A DNA stretch of 7,665 nt. It comes from Planctomycetota bacterium. Lineage in GTDB: Bacteria > Planctomycetota > Planctomycetia > Pirellulales > Thermoguttaceae. The DNA lies in NCBI GenBank assembly GCA_025356915.1, contig JANXQG010000310.1, positions 1 through 7,665 of the forward strand, given 5' to 3'. The notes below the pieces were generated by a model. It saw nothing but the letters and a program-made list of their open reading frames with translations. It was not told where the DNA came from and did no database searches. Both the position numbers and the translations under genes were made by a program. Numbering within the stretch: the first letter of the stretch is position 1; each line of letters opens with the position of its first letter. Shown one piece after another: positions 1 through 7,100 of the stretch.

Positions 1-21
1 CCTCTCCCAGAGGGAGAGGGG
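1..21. repeat. GC-rich palindromic repeat at the end of the visible cyclase frame
   Basis: CCTCTCCC (1-8) and GGGAGAGG (12-19) form a perfect 8-bp stem with an AGA loop. Two more G (20-21) may extend the stem with bases outside the window. On the minus strand it reads CCCCTCTCCCTCTGGGAGAG and is translated in the cyclase frame as SPLPLGE. From general knowledge, CCCTCTCCCTCTGGGAGAGGG-like palindromes recur as dispersed repeats in planctomycetes and other bacteria. That this copy belongs to that group is inferred from one copy only. Confidence 0.6.
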
Positions 22-1312
22 AGATATACCGTTCATCGCGGAAGAGGGTTTGCAGGGCCATCAGCGACATGGCTGTATCGTCAACGTCCGGATAAAACTC
101 GTTGGCATATTCAAAATACCAGCCGCCGGGCGCGGCATCGACCGTTTCGGCCCAATCGCCCGGCACCTTCGTCTGGCGGCTTCGCAACCAATCGGCCGCC
201 CGGACAATTGCCGGATCGTCGGCTGGCACTCCCGCCACCGCCAGTGCCCGCATCACCAAGCCCGTATCCCAAACCGGCGAAAAGCAAGGCTGCAATCGCG
301 TTGTGCCATTGCTGGGGTCATGGATGGCCAGACGTTCCAATTGTGCCAGGCACTCGACAATCTCCGGGCTGTCGTCGGCGTAGCCCAGGGCCTTCAGGGC
401 CACCGTGCTAAAAACGATCGGCGGAAAGATCGCGCCCAACCCATCGCTTTCCTGGAAGCGAGCCAGCATCCAGTTCTTGGCCGCCTCAATCGCCCGCTTT
501 CGCCAAAACATCAGACCCTTGCGCTGCCCAAACTTCAACAGCCGATTGATCCCGCGAAAGAAATGGTCCCAACTCAGCCAGCCTATTTCGCCCGGCAAAC
601 CCGCGCAGCGGAGCGGCGGCCAATGTTCCGGTTTGCTGAGGAACAGTTCGTGGATGCCTCGCTGGGATTCGATCGGACGCACAGGTTCCAAAGCGGCCAC
701 AATCGAAAGCGGCACGACAATCGTCCGCGACCAGGCACTCATCGCGGACAGGTTCACGGGGAACCATTTCGGCAAAAGTACCATCTCCGGTGGGACGGCT
801 GGGCAATGTTCGTAGGATATCTGTCCCAAAAGGGCCAAGTAGAATCGCGTAAAACTGTTGACTGAGTCGGCTCCGCCATGGGCGAGGATCGCCCGTCGCG
901 CGCGCTCCATGAATTCGGCCGCCGGGTCCTGGCCCGTCAGCTTCAGGGCGAAGTAGGCCTTCACGCTGCCGCTGATGTCGAGCCTGCCACCAGGAAACTT
1001 GGCCCAACCGCCCTCGGGCAATTGCTTGCCAATCAAGTGGGCGGCCGCGCGTCGAGCGAGAGGAGTATCCTCACGGCCAAGGAAGGCCAGCATGAGGATC
1101 GTTTCACTCTCCAAGATCGTGTCGCCCTCCAACTCGGCACACCACGATCCGTCGTCGTCCTGCTGTGCCAACAACCACTGACGGGTTCGCCGAATTGCAT
1201 GCTTAACCGGTGCGGCAAGGCCCTCAATAGGGAAACGATCGGGATAAGATGGGGAGGATTGCTCCCTGGGAACTCTTGCTCGTGGTACACGAACGTCGTA
1301 TCTGGCACTCAT
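1..1312 (-). CDS. shc: Squalene-hopene cyclase, N-terminal 437 residues (C-terminal part beyond the left edge)
   Basis: Class II triterpene cyclase that would convert squalene to hopene/hopanol at the inner face of the membrane, the first committed step of hopanoid synthesis. Reading the minus strand from the ATG at 1312-1310 gives an open frame to the window edge. QW-type repeats are visible at residues 50-57 (QQDDDGSW), 97-103 (QLPEGGW) and 380-387 (QTKVPGDW). The family signature SPVWDTG is at 345-351, and the acid motif DVDD, which protonates squalene, is at 409-412 (bases 77-88). Phe400 aligns with active-site F365 of the Alicyclobacillus enzyme. The start is supported by GGAG at 1321-1324, 8 nt upstream. 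Known family members are about 630-700 residues, so roughly a third is missing from view. The last visible residues (RYISPLPLGE) do not resemble the family and coincide with a palindromic repeat, so the gene may carry an in-frame insertion or be broken. The repeat at residues 287-293 (QESDGLG) has lost its Trp. Confidence 0.93.
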   Translation of the reverse strand, partial: MSARYDVRVPRARVPREQSSPSYPDRFPIEGLAAPVKHAIRRTRQWLLAQQDDDGSWCAELEGDTILESETILMLAFLGREDTPLARRAAAHLIGKQLPEGGWAKFPGGRLDISGSVKAYFALKLTGQDPAAEFMERARRAILAHGGADSVNSFTRFYLALLGQISYEHCPAVPPEMVLLPKWFPVNLSAMSAWSRTIVVPLSIVAALEPVRPIESQRGIHELFLSKPEHWPPLRCAGLPGEIGWLSWDHFFRGINRLLKFGQRKGLMFWRKRAIEAAKNWMLARFQESDGLGAIFPPIVFSTVALKALGYADDSPEIVECLAQLERLAIHDPSNGTTRLQPCFSPVWDTGLVMRALAVAGVPADDPAIVRAADWLRSRQTKVPGDWAETVDAAPGGWYFEYANEFYPDVDDTAMSLMALQTLFRDERYISPLPLGE

Positions 1313-1320
1313 GCAGCCTA

Positions 1321-1324
1321 CTCC
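1321..1324 (-). promoter_or_regulatory. Ribosome binding site of the squalene-hopene cyclase
   Basis: On the minus strand GGAG lies 8 nt before the ATG at 1312. This decides the start, because the only other upstream in-frame candidate is a TTG without such a site. Confidence 0.7.
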
Positions 1325-1384
1325 AAACAAACCAAGCGGTCTTCCTTGACACGCCGAGCCATCCGGAGGCCGACGCGACTAGAC

Positions 1385-1413
1385 AATCTATTAAATTACA
1401 GAAAGAATTGCAA
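1385..1413 (-). promoter_or_regulatory. Candidate sigma-70-type promoter for the cyclase
   Basis: On the minus strand TTGCAA (1413-1408) is followed after 17 nt by TAGATT (1390-1385). Each box matches 4 of 6 consensus bases. It would give a leader of about 65 nt before the cyclase ATG. The position and spacing are right, but the boxes are imperfect and AT-rich intergenic DNA gives such matches by chance. Confidence 0.33.
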
Positions 1414-1507
1414 GATCGACCCGAGCTATGCGGACTGCATATTCTACGCATTTTTTGTAGATTAACACAATTCAGCCGCATCTTGCTCCTTTCGCGTTCG
1501 CGTTCAC

Positions 1508-1537
1508 TTGCATGCGGTATCATCCATCGCTTAGAAT
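1508..1537 (+). promoter_or_regulatory. Candidate sigma-70-type promoter for the CxxCC/YkgJ gene pair
   Basis: TTGCAT (1508-1513), an 18-nt spacer, then TAGAAT (1532-1537; 5 of 6 with TATAAT). It lies about 50 nt before the ATG at 1586, which would give a leader of about 40 nt. The -35 box matches only TTG of its consensus, so this is a position-supported guess. Confidence 0.33.
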
Positions 1538-1585
1538 ACTTTGTCCATTTGAAAGATCACATACCAAACTCCAATCGAGGATCGC

Positions 1586-1945
1586 ATGGCCAAGAAGAAG
1601 TCCAATACCACCAAATCATCCACTGCAACAAAGACAAAAAAGCCATCGGCCGCCAAGGACGTCTGCGAGGCTTGTTGTGGCGCGACCAGCAAGAAAAAAC
1701 CGCCGAAGAAGGCTCCGCAAAAGCAGCACGATCATTATGACGAGCATGAGGAAGAGATTGAGCTGGACGACACCGAGCGCAAGGCCGTCGACCTGGTCCT
1801 CGAATCGGAAGACCTGCGTAATTCCTTGGAAGCGGAAGTCAATACGGTGGTGACCCAGGCCGTCCGCAAAATGTGCAAAGCGCATGGTACTTTGCTCACC
1901 GTCGTCCAGGCCCAGAACGTGGCCATGATACTTTTCGGCGATTAA
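1586..1945 (+). CDS. Small Lys-rich CxxCC protein of unknown function
   Basis: 119 residues; I do not recognise a named family. Three parts are visible. A basic Lys/Thr/Ser-rich tail (1-45) contains CEACC at 27-31. An acidic, His-containing stretch follows (48-61, HDHYDEHEEEIELDD). A predicted helical C-terminal part (62-119) has a fourth Cys at 97 and ends in QAQNVAMILFGD. The Cys cluster plus His/Asp/Glu stretch could bind a metal, but this is inference. The low-complexity tail, similar to tails of nucleic-acid-binding proteins, suggests a disordered cytosolic N-terminus. There is no signal peptide or membrane segment. The start is supported by GAGG at 1577-1580, 5 nt upstream. The stop is 6 nt before the next gene, which encodes another Cys-cluster protein, so the two are probably cotranscribed and may work together. 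Confidence 0.8.
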   Translation: MAKKKSNTTKSSTATKTKKPSAAKDVCEACCGATSKKKPPKKAPQKQHDHYDEHEEEIELDDTERKAVDLVLESEDLRNSLEAEVNTVVTQAVRKMCKAHGTLLTVVQAQNVAMILFGD

Positions 1946-1951
1946 CGTCCG

Positions 1952-2551
1952 ATGCGATCGTGTGGTGATTGCCGACTTTGCTGCAAAGTCTTTCCTCTGC
2001 CGCTGCTCGCCAAGCCGGCGGGCGAGTGGTGCCGGCACGTCTGTGCGGTTGGCTGCGCGATCCACGGCCCGGGGAAGCCGGATGTCTGTTGCCAATACGA
2101 TTGTTACTGGCGCGAACACGATGCGTTGTCCGAGGCGTGGTGTCCGGATCGGATCGGTATCGTGGTGACCGAGGCCGGCAGCGTGACCGTCGGCTATCGC
2201 CTGCTGCCGGTGGTGCTTTTCCAGGAGGATTGTAGCGTAGGCGTCTCGCTTGCGAATGGCAGTTTTGAACCGGCTTCCGAGGCGAGCCTGGGCGATGCGG
2301 TCCGTGGGCTGCTCGATCACTTCGTCTCGCGCGGCGTCGCCGTGATGATCATCCACGGACTGGACGCGCGGATCGAGTTTGATCGAGCGCGTTGGCCGGG
2401 CATTTCAGCCGACGACATCGAGGCGGCTCTGCGCTACGAACTGTCGCAGGATGCCGAGGAACTTAAGCGGCTTGGGGCTGTCGGCGACGAATATCGGCCG
2501 CTTAGCCGCGATGAGGCGGAAGCGGCCTGCCGGGAAGAGAGAGGATCTTGA
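1952..2551 (+). CDS. YkgJ-family cysteine cluster protein (CxxCxxCC type)
   Basis: 199 residues. The N-terminus carries CGDCRLCC (Cys 4, 7, 10, 11), followed by KPAGEWCRH (27 is Cys), Cys31, GCAIH (35), Cys46, Cys47, Cys51 and Cys64. This order is typical of the YkgJ / CxxCxxCC (formerly UPF0153) family, whose members are predicted to bind zinc or an iron-sulfur cluster and whose biochemical role is largely unsettled. The first 65 residues hold all 11 Cys. The rest (66-199) is a Cys-free alpha/beta-like region with an acidic, helical C-terminus. No signal peptide or membrane segment is seen, so it is probably cytosolic. The ATG is 6 nt after the upstream stop and has no clear Shine-Dalgarno sequence, which suggests translational coupling. 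The cysteine-cluster assignment is firm, the function is not known. Confidence 0.87.
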   Translation: MRSCGDCRLCCKVFPLPLLAKPAGEWCRHVCAVGCAIHGPGKPDVCCQYDCYWREHDALSEAWCPDRIGIVVTEAGSVTVGYRLLPVVLFQEDCSVGVSLANGSFEPASEASLGDAVRGLLDHFVSRGVAVMIIHGLDARIEFDRARWPGISADDIEAALRYELSQDAEELKRLGAVGDEYRPLSRDEAEAACREERGS

Positions 2552-2563
2552 TGAAGAAAAGTA

Positions 2564-2620
2564 GCTCTTCCGGTTCCAGATGCGGAACGCGAATAATTGT
2601 GTACCCAGAACCGGAAGAGC
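2564..2620 (-). terminator. Stem-loop between convergent genes, probable terminator
   Basis: GCTCTTCCGGTTC (2564-2576) and its perfect reverse complement (2608-2620) form a 13-bp stem with a 31-nt loop, between the stops of the plus-strand YkgJ gene (2551) and the minus-strand lipoprotein (2628). Read on the minus strand, the stem is followed by TACTTTTCTTC, a moderately U-rich tail, so it best fits termination of the lipoprotein mRNA. On the plus strand no T run follows. The long loop is unusual for an intrinsic terminator. A smaller GTTCC/GGAAC hairpin (2573-2588) could compete with it. Confidence 0.6.
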
Positions 2621-2627
2621 CAGAAAG

Positions 2628-3452
2628 TTACTGACCAAGCCGATCGGGATAGATGACCAGCTCGACGCGGCGGTTCCGCTGCTTCCCCTCCGGCGTGCCA
2701 TTGGAAACAACCGGATGATTCGGGCCGTGACCGACTATGAAAAGCTGTTCCGGCCGATAACGCTGACTGTTGACCAGCATATCATAGACGGCCAGTGCCC
2801 GGGCGGCGGAAAGCTCGTGGTTCGTGCGGTATTGGCCGCCCGTGACCGGATCGTTGTCGGTGTGGCCTTCGATTCCCAGAAGTTGGTCGGGATAGGTGCG
2901 GCGGATTTCGACGGCCACGTCGGCAATCATGTTCGTTGCTGCGGGACGCACCCGGGCACCGCCGGGATCGAAGATCTGATTGCCCGGTAGTTCGATGCGA
3001 ATGACGTCGCCGTCGCGGCGAACATGGACATCGGGATAGCGAATGGCCGGCAGCGTTTGCAGGAAGCTGTTGTTGGGCGCGATCGACACGCCCGCTTGGC
3101 GACGCAAGCTGGCCGTGAGAGCCTTGGCTTTGCTGTCAACATCCTGCTTGTCGTTCTGGACCTGGCCCAATTGGGTGGTTGTTCCGCGGAGTTGCTCGGT
3201 CACGGCAACCAAGCGGTCTTCAAGTAGTTTGGTTTGCTGCTGCGTCTGGGCCAGCAGGGCTTTTTGGTGCTGGTTGTCGCGATCCAATGTGTCAATGCGC
3301 GACTGATACAGTTCGTTCTGCTTTTGCAGGGCGGACTGCTGCTGTTGGTACTGGGCCACGCGGCCTTTGAGTACCATCGGATTGTCGGCACAGCCGGCTA
3401 GTGCGATCAGCCCTAGAGCCATCGCTCTTGCCGTCCACGTCATGCGTCGCAT
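2628..3452 (-). CDS. OmpA-family peptidoglycan-binding lipoprotein with coiled coil
   Basis: 274 residues from the ATG at 3452. It probably links the outer membrane to peptidoglycan. Residues 1-20 form a lipoprotein signal peptide (Arg-rich start, MALGLIALAG core) with lipobox LAGC and lipidated Cys21; residue 22 is Ala. Residues about 31-118 are Gln-rich and look like a long coiled coil. The OmpA C-terminal domain covers about 149-268. GHTDND contains Asp199 and LSAARA contains Arg218, matching the two diaminopimelate-binding residues of OmpA, followed by NRRVEL at 260-265. A longer frame starts at 3536 (302 residues) with its own good AGGAG site, but it would place 28 residues before the signal peptide. 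The 3452 start also has a GGAGGGAG tract (nearest GGAG 10 nt upstream) and gives a standard signal peptide, so I prefer it. The gene is convergent with the YkgJ gene and divergent from the flagellin. A MotB role is unlikely because there is no MotB-type transmembrane helix. Confidence 0.9.
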   Translation of the reverse strand: MRRMTWTARAMALGLIALAGCADNPMVLKGRVAQYQQQQSALQKQNELYQSRIDTLDRDNQHQKALLAQTQQQTKLLEDRLVAVTEQLRGTTTQLGQVQNDKQDVDSKAKALTASLRRQAGVSIAPNNSFLQTLPAIRYPDVHVRRDGDVIRIELPGNQIFDPGGARVRPAATNMIADVAVEIRRTYPDQLLGIEGHTDNDPVTGGQYRTNHELSAARALAVYDMLVNSQRYRPEQLFIVGHGPNHPVVSNGTPEGKQRNRRVELVIYPDRLGQ

Positions 3453-3462
3453 GGCAAAAGAT

Positions 3463-3471
3463 CTCCCTCCA
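3463..3471 (-). promoter_or_regulatory. Ribosome binding site for the preferred lipoprotein start
   Basis: On the minus strand GGAGGGAG precedes the ATG at 3452, with the nearest GGAG ending 10 nt upstream. It competes with AGGAG at 3544-3548, 7 nt before the ATG at 3536. Confidence 0.55.
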
Positions 3472-3764
3472 AACCGTCGTGGAATGAGCTGGACATCCTC
3501 TTTGAATAGACTGATTATTCTAAAAGAGGGGGGCATCCAGTGACTCCTACCGCAACGGGTGGACAGATGTTAGCAACCGGTTGATCGGTAGGCAAGAGCA
3601 GTTTCTCCATCTCCTACATCAAAAAATTCCGATTATCCGGCTTATTCGGGCCATGTCGATTGTTCCCTCTAAGGAACATCACTTTCACTGTACTTACCAC
3701 CAGACGAAACCGACAAGAATAATAGCGAGTACTGCGTAATTTTCCGGTGTCGCTATAGATTATC

Positions 3765-3792
3765 TAAAGTACGCAAATTATCTGGTCGATGA
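3765..3792 (+). promoter_or_regulatory. Candidate sigma-28 (FliA/SigD-type) flagellar promoter
   Basis: TAAAGTAC (TAAA at 3765-3768) is followed, 16 nt after TAAA, by GTCGATGA (3785-3792), 6 of 8 with GCCGATAA. Known sigma-28 promoters have TAAA and GCCGATAA about 15 nt apart, with 14-16 tolerated. It points towards the flagellin, a usual sigma-28 target, but would give a long leader of about 370 nt. Confidence 0.4.
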
Positions 3793-3971
3793 GGATGGAT
3801 AGATTTTGCCATAGGGCTACAGCCTTGTAAACAAATCCTATCGCATCCACTGTGGAATCCGGAATTCGCAGGTGATGCAGGTCAGAGTTGTTTCACGGCG
3901 AGGGCAGTGTCAGGAAGACTGGCAAGTTAAATCGGTGATGGAGCCAAAAGCCCGTTTTATTGAAGACCATG

Positions 3972-4038
3972 AGAACTTGTTTCAAAACCCTATACCGACC
4001 AAAAAAAGTGGCTCGGAAACGGTTTTGAACCAAGTTCT
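3972..4038. repeat. 18-bp imperfect inverted repeat in the flagellin leader
   Basis: AGAACTTGTTTCAAAACC (3972-3989) pairs with GGTTTTGAACCAAGTTCT (4021-4038) with one mismatch (T3980 against C4030). Inside the 31-nt loop, CCGACCA (3995-4001) can pair with TGGcTCGG (4009-4016) around a loop of A residues, extending the hairpin. No T run follows on either strand, so it is not an intrinsic terminator. It lies about 130 nt before the flagellin start and may be a regulatory or mRNA-stabilising structure. Confidence 0.75.
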
Positions 4039-4154
4039 AAATGAACCGCAGACATTGAGTCGACAAGGCTCCCTAACTTGCCGGCTAGACCAACCGCAAA
4101 TCGTTCCTTACGAGTGATTCCCCGCACTCCAAACACAGACACAACCATTTTGTA

Positions 4155-4160
4155 AAAAGG
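4155..4160 (+). promoter_or_regulatory. Ribosome binding site of the flagellin
   Basis: AAAAGG lies 8 nt before the ATG at 4169 and agrees with the conserved flagellin N-terminus MTRINTNVISLSAQ. Confidence 0.65.
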
Positions 4161-4168
4161 TAACTGAC

Positions 4169-7100
4169 ATGACCCGAATCAATACGAACGTTATTTCTCT
4201 CTCGGCCCAGAATACTCTGGCCAAATCGAACAACCAGTTGACCGACACGCTCACCCGCCTGAGCACGGGCTTGCGAATCAACACCGGCAAGGACGACCCG
4301 GCCGGTTTGATCGCCGCAACGTCCCTCGGCAACGACATTAAGAGTACGCAGCAGGCGATTGCCAACAGCCAAGTTGCGAACCAGATGATCTCGACGGCGG
4401 ATAGCGCGTTGGGGCAGATCAATACCCTGCTGACCAGCGTCCGCGGCCTCGTCACCCAGGCGGCCAATACGGGTGCCATGAGTTCCGCCCAGATCGCAGC
4501 CAATCAGTTGCAGATCGACTCCTCCCTCGACGCCATCAACCGCATCTCCCAGACGACGAAATTCCAGGGGCAGAATCTGCTGGATGGCAGCCTCGGCTTC
4601 CTCACGGCCGGCACCAGCAGTAATTACGCCGCGACGGTAAAAGACCTTCAGGTCAACCAGGTGAATATGGGCACGGCTTCGCAGGTGGCGGTGGATGTGA
4701 AAGTCACCGCAGCCGCGACCCAGGCCGTGATCTCGGACTTGGTTCCCGTCGGCACCACTCCGACCGGCCAGTTGAAGTTCGCCGACGGTACCAGCATGAC
4801 CATTTCGGCGCCGGTGGGCGGCACGAGTTTCAACACGAAGAGCATCGCGGTCGTCGAGGTGGCCAGTGGCACCACGGTCAATGGCGTCTCGGTCACCACA
4901 ACGACACCCACGGCTGCGTACGCGGGCAACACCTTGACCATCACGGTGGCCAACGCCGGCACCACGCAAGCTAGTGCGATCGCCGCGGCGATTAACTTAG
5001 TCACGGACTCAGGAAGCGGCCAGAAATTCAGTGTTGACATGTCGACAGCAACAGGCGCCTACGTCGCCGGCACCGACTTGCCGACCAGCGCCACCGACGC
5101 TTCCACAACAATCACGACGACCACCGGCGGCAGCTTGAAGATCAGTGCGAAAACGGCCGACAGCATGTACAACGGTACGCACATCGTCTGGGATACTACC
5201 GGTACGTCGGCGACGCCCAACGTAAGCTATACGGCGGGAGCGGGCAGTTCCCCAGGCACGTTGACCATTCAGGTCCGAGGCACCACGGTTCCTGCCAGCA
5301 CCACCACGACCCTCCAGGCAGTCGCCGATGCGATCAATAACAGCTCGGACACCAACGTTCAGAAGTTCGCGGCTACGGACACGGTTACTGGCTTGAAAAC
5401 CGGCATCGGTGGTAGTTTCGATTCGACCAAGGATGGCGGTACCGCCGTGGTAGGGCACGTGTCCGCGGGACATGCCCACATTTCGGACGGATCGGGTACG
5501 ATCACCATCAATGTCCAGTCGCTGACCGATACCTCCGCACTCAACAACATGAAGATTACCGTTGTCGAGGGCGCTGCCGGAACCACAACCACGAGCGCAT
5601 CTTTCGACAACTCCTATGCCGTCGGGAATGCCACGGGCCAATTGACGATCACTTTGGCCAATAACAAGACCGTCACCGCGAACGACGTCCAAAACGCCCT
5701 GAACGCCATCGGAGGCAGCAGCTTTGCCGCGTTCGCGACCCCGTTGGCCACCGGAACTGACATCGTCACGCCTCCGACTGCCGGTACGACTCCGACCAGT
5801 GCGACGGGCCTCACCACCGGCGGTTTGAACGGTACCGTTTCAACGACCGGTGCCATTACTCTTGCCAGTACCGGTGGGGGTAATATCAGTTTCACGATCG
5901 CTTCCAAAGCTTGGGGTGTTGCGCAAAATGGTCTGACCGTCAAATACACGAACAATGCAGATCTGGTGAACCCTGTTTCTGCGGCCTACATCAGCGGCAC
6001 CAATACGCTGACTATCAACTTGGCTTTGGGTAACGCCGCCATCACCGCCACGGACCTCGATACCGCTTTCACGAACATGACGGGCAAGGCCGCTTTCGAC
6101 TTGCGTTACGCGAAGACTGGCGCGGCCTCCAGCACTCAGAACCTGGACGGCACGGTATTCACGGCCCACGCGGATTCAACGTCCGCAAGTGGTACCAACG
6201 GCGCTGCGGCGAGCCAAATTGCTCACATCACGGACGGCAGCGGCAACGATATTCACCTTACCGTCACGGCGAACAACGTCAACACCAACAAGACGGGTAC
6301 CAGCCTGAACAACATGCTGATCAACGTCGTCGAAGGTGGAGTGGGGTTCAACACCACGACGGCTTCCTACAATGCCAGTAGCGGTGTCAACGGCATCTTG
6401 ACCATCACGCTCGCCAACAACAAGGCGGTCAGCGTGGCCGAAATCAACCAGGCGATTACGGACATGGCGGACCCAGCCTTCGCTGTCGGCGGCACCGCGG
6501 GCAACTATTTGGCGGTCGCGACCCAGAACGCTGGTGGCGCCGTCATCACGGCACCCACCGCTGCGGGCACTCCGCTGGTGATCACGCAGGGGAGTACCGC
6601 CAATGGTGCATACGACATCGCCGGCAAGAATGCCGCTTTGGCTGGAGCAACCGTCGGCGGCACCTTTACAGGCGGGACGGGCACGGCTCTCGATCCTGGC
6701 CTCCAGGCCGACCTCGTGATGCAACTTGGCGGCAACGCCGGCAGCCAGGTATTCACCTTCATCTCGGGGACCACGGCGGACCAGATGATGACTGCGATCA
6801 GTGCGTCGAGCGACTCGACTGGCGTGGGGGCCTCGCTGAACGCCAGCACCGGCGCGCTGGAGCTTACCTCCACCGGCTACGGTGCCGCGCAATTCGTGAA
6901 CGTGAATGTCGTCAAGGAGGGTACGGGGGGAACGTTTGCGACCAACCTTAAAAATATTCTAGGTCATAGCGCGACTCATGCGGCGGGCACCGATATCGCC
7001 GCCACGGTGAACAACGTCGCGGCGACGGGGGTCGGGAACACCGTGTCGATCAACACGCCAAGCCTCGCCTTCAACGCCACTCTTGCCGACGGCGCTGCCG

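Larger units (their letters stand above)
3537..4168. other. Long divergent intergenic region between the lipoprotein and flagellin genes
   Basis: About 630 bases with no convincing gene. An 81-codon frame at 3872-4117 has no recognisable motif and crosses a strong hairpin, so I treat it as chance. The region holds a 7-bp inverted repeat (CCTACCG 3546-3552 / CGGTAGG 3586-3592), a small hairpin (TGTTCC 3661-3666 / GGAACA 3673-3678), a candidate sigma-28-type promoter (3765-3792) and an 18-bp imperfect inverted repeat (3972-4038). It is more AT-rich than the genes. No tRNA, no clear sigma-54 box and no recognised riboswitch were seen. Confidence 0.7.

Noticed and set aside
50..865. 271-codon plus-strand frame, with a further frame at 878-1465
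   Set aside because: Both are antisense to the squalene-hopene cyclase, whose minus-strand frame carries clear family motifs. The plus-strand translations show no recognisable domain.
486..1308. Minus-strand frames at 486-1007 and 1033-1308
   Set aside because: They lie in other frames on the same strand as the cyclase and give Arg/Trp/Ser-rich nonsense, while the true frame is open from 1312 to the edge.
1616..2356. 246-codon minus-strand frame
   Set aside because: Antisense to the CxxCC and YkgJ genes, with no motif. The plus-strand frames have tight spacing and a recognised Cys-cluster domain.
3546..3592. 7-bp inverted repeat CCTACCG/CGGTAGG upstream of the lipoprotein gene
   Set aside because: Short arms and a 33-nt loop. 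Such a match is expected by chance and has no supporting context.
3918..3935. TGGCAAG... considered as a sigma-54 promoter
   Set aside because: The TGGCA half has no TTGC[AT] half at the required spacing.
3872..4117. 81-codon plus-strand frame upstream of the flagellin
   Set aside because: No family resemblance and no good Shine-Dalgarno. It crosses the inverted repeat at 3972-4038, so it is more likely leader sequence than a gene.
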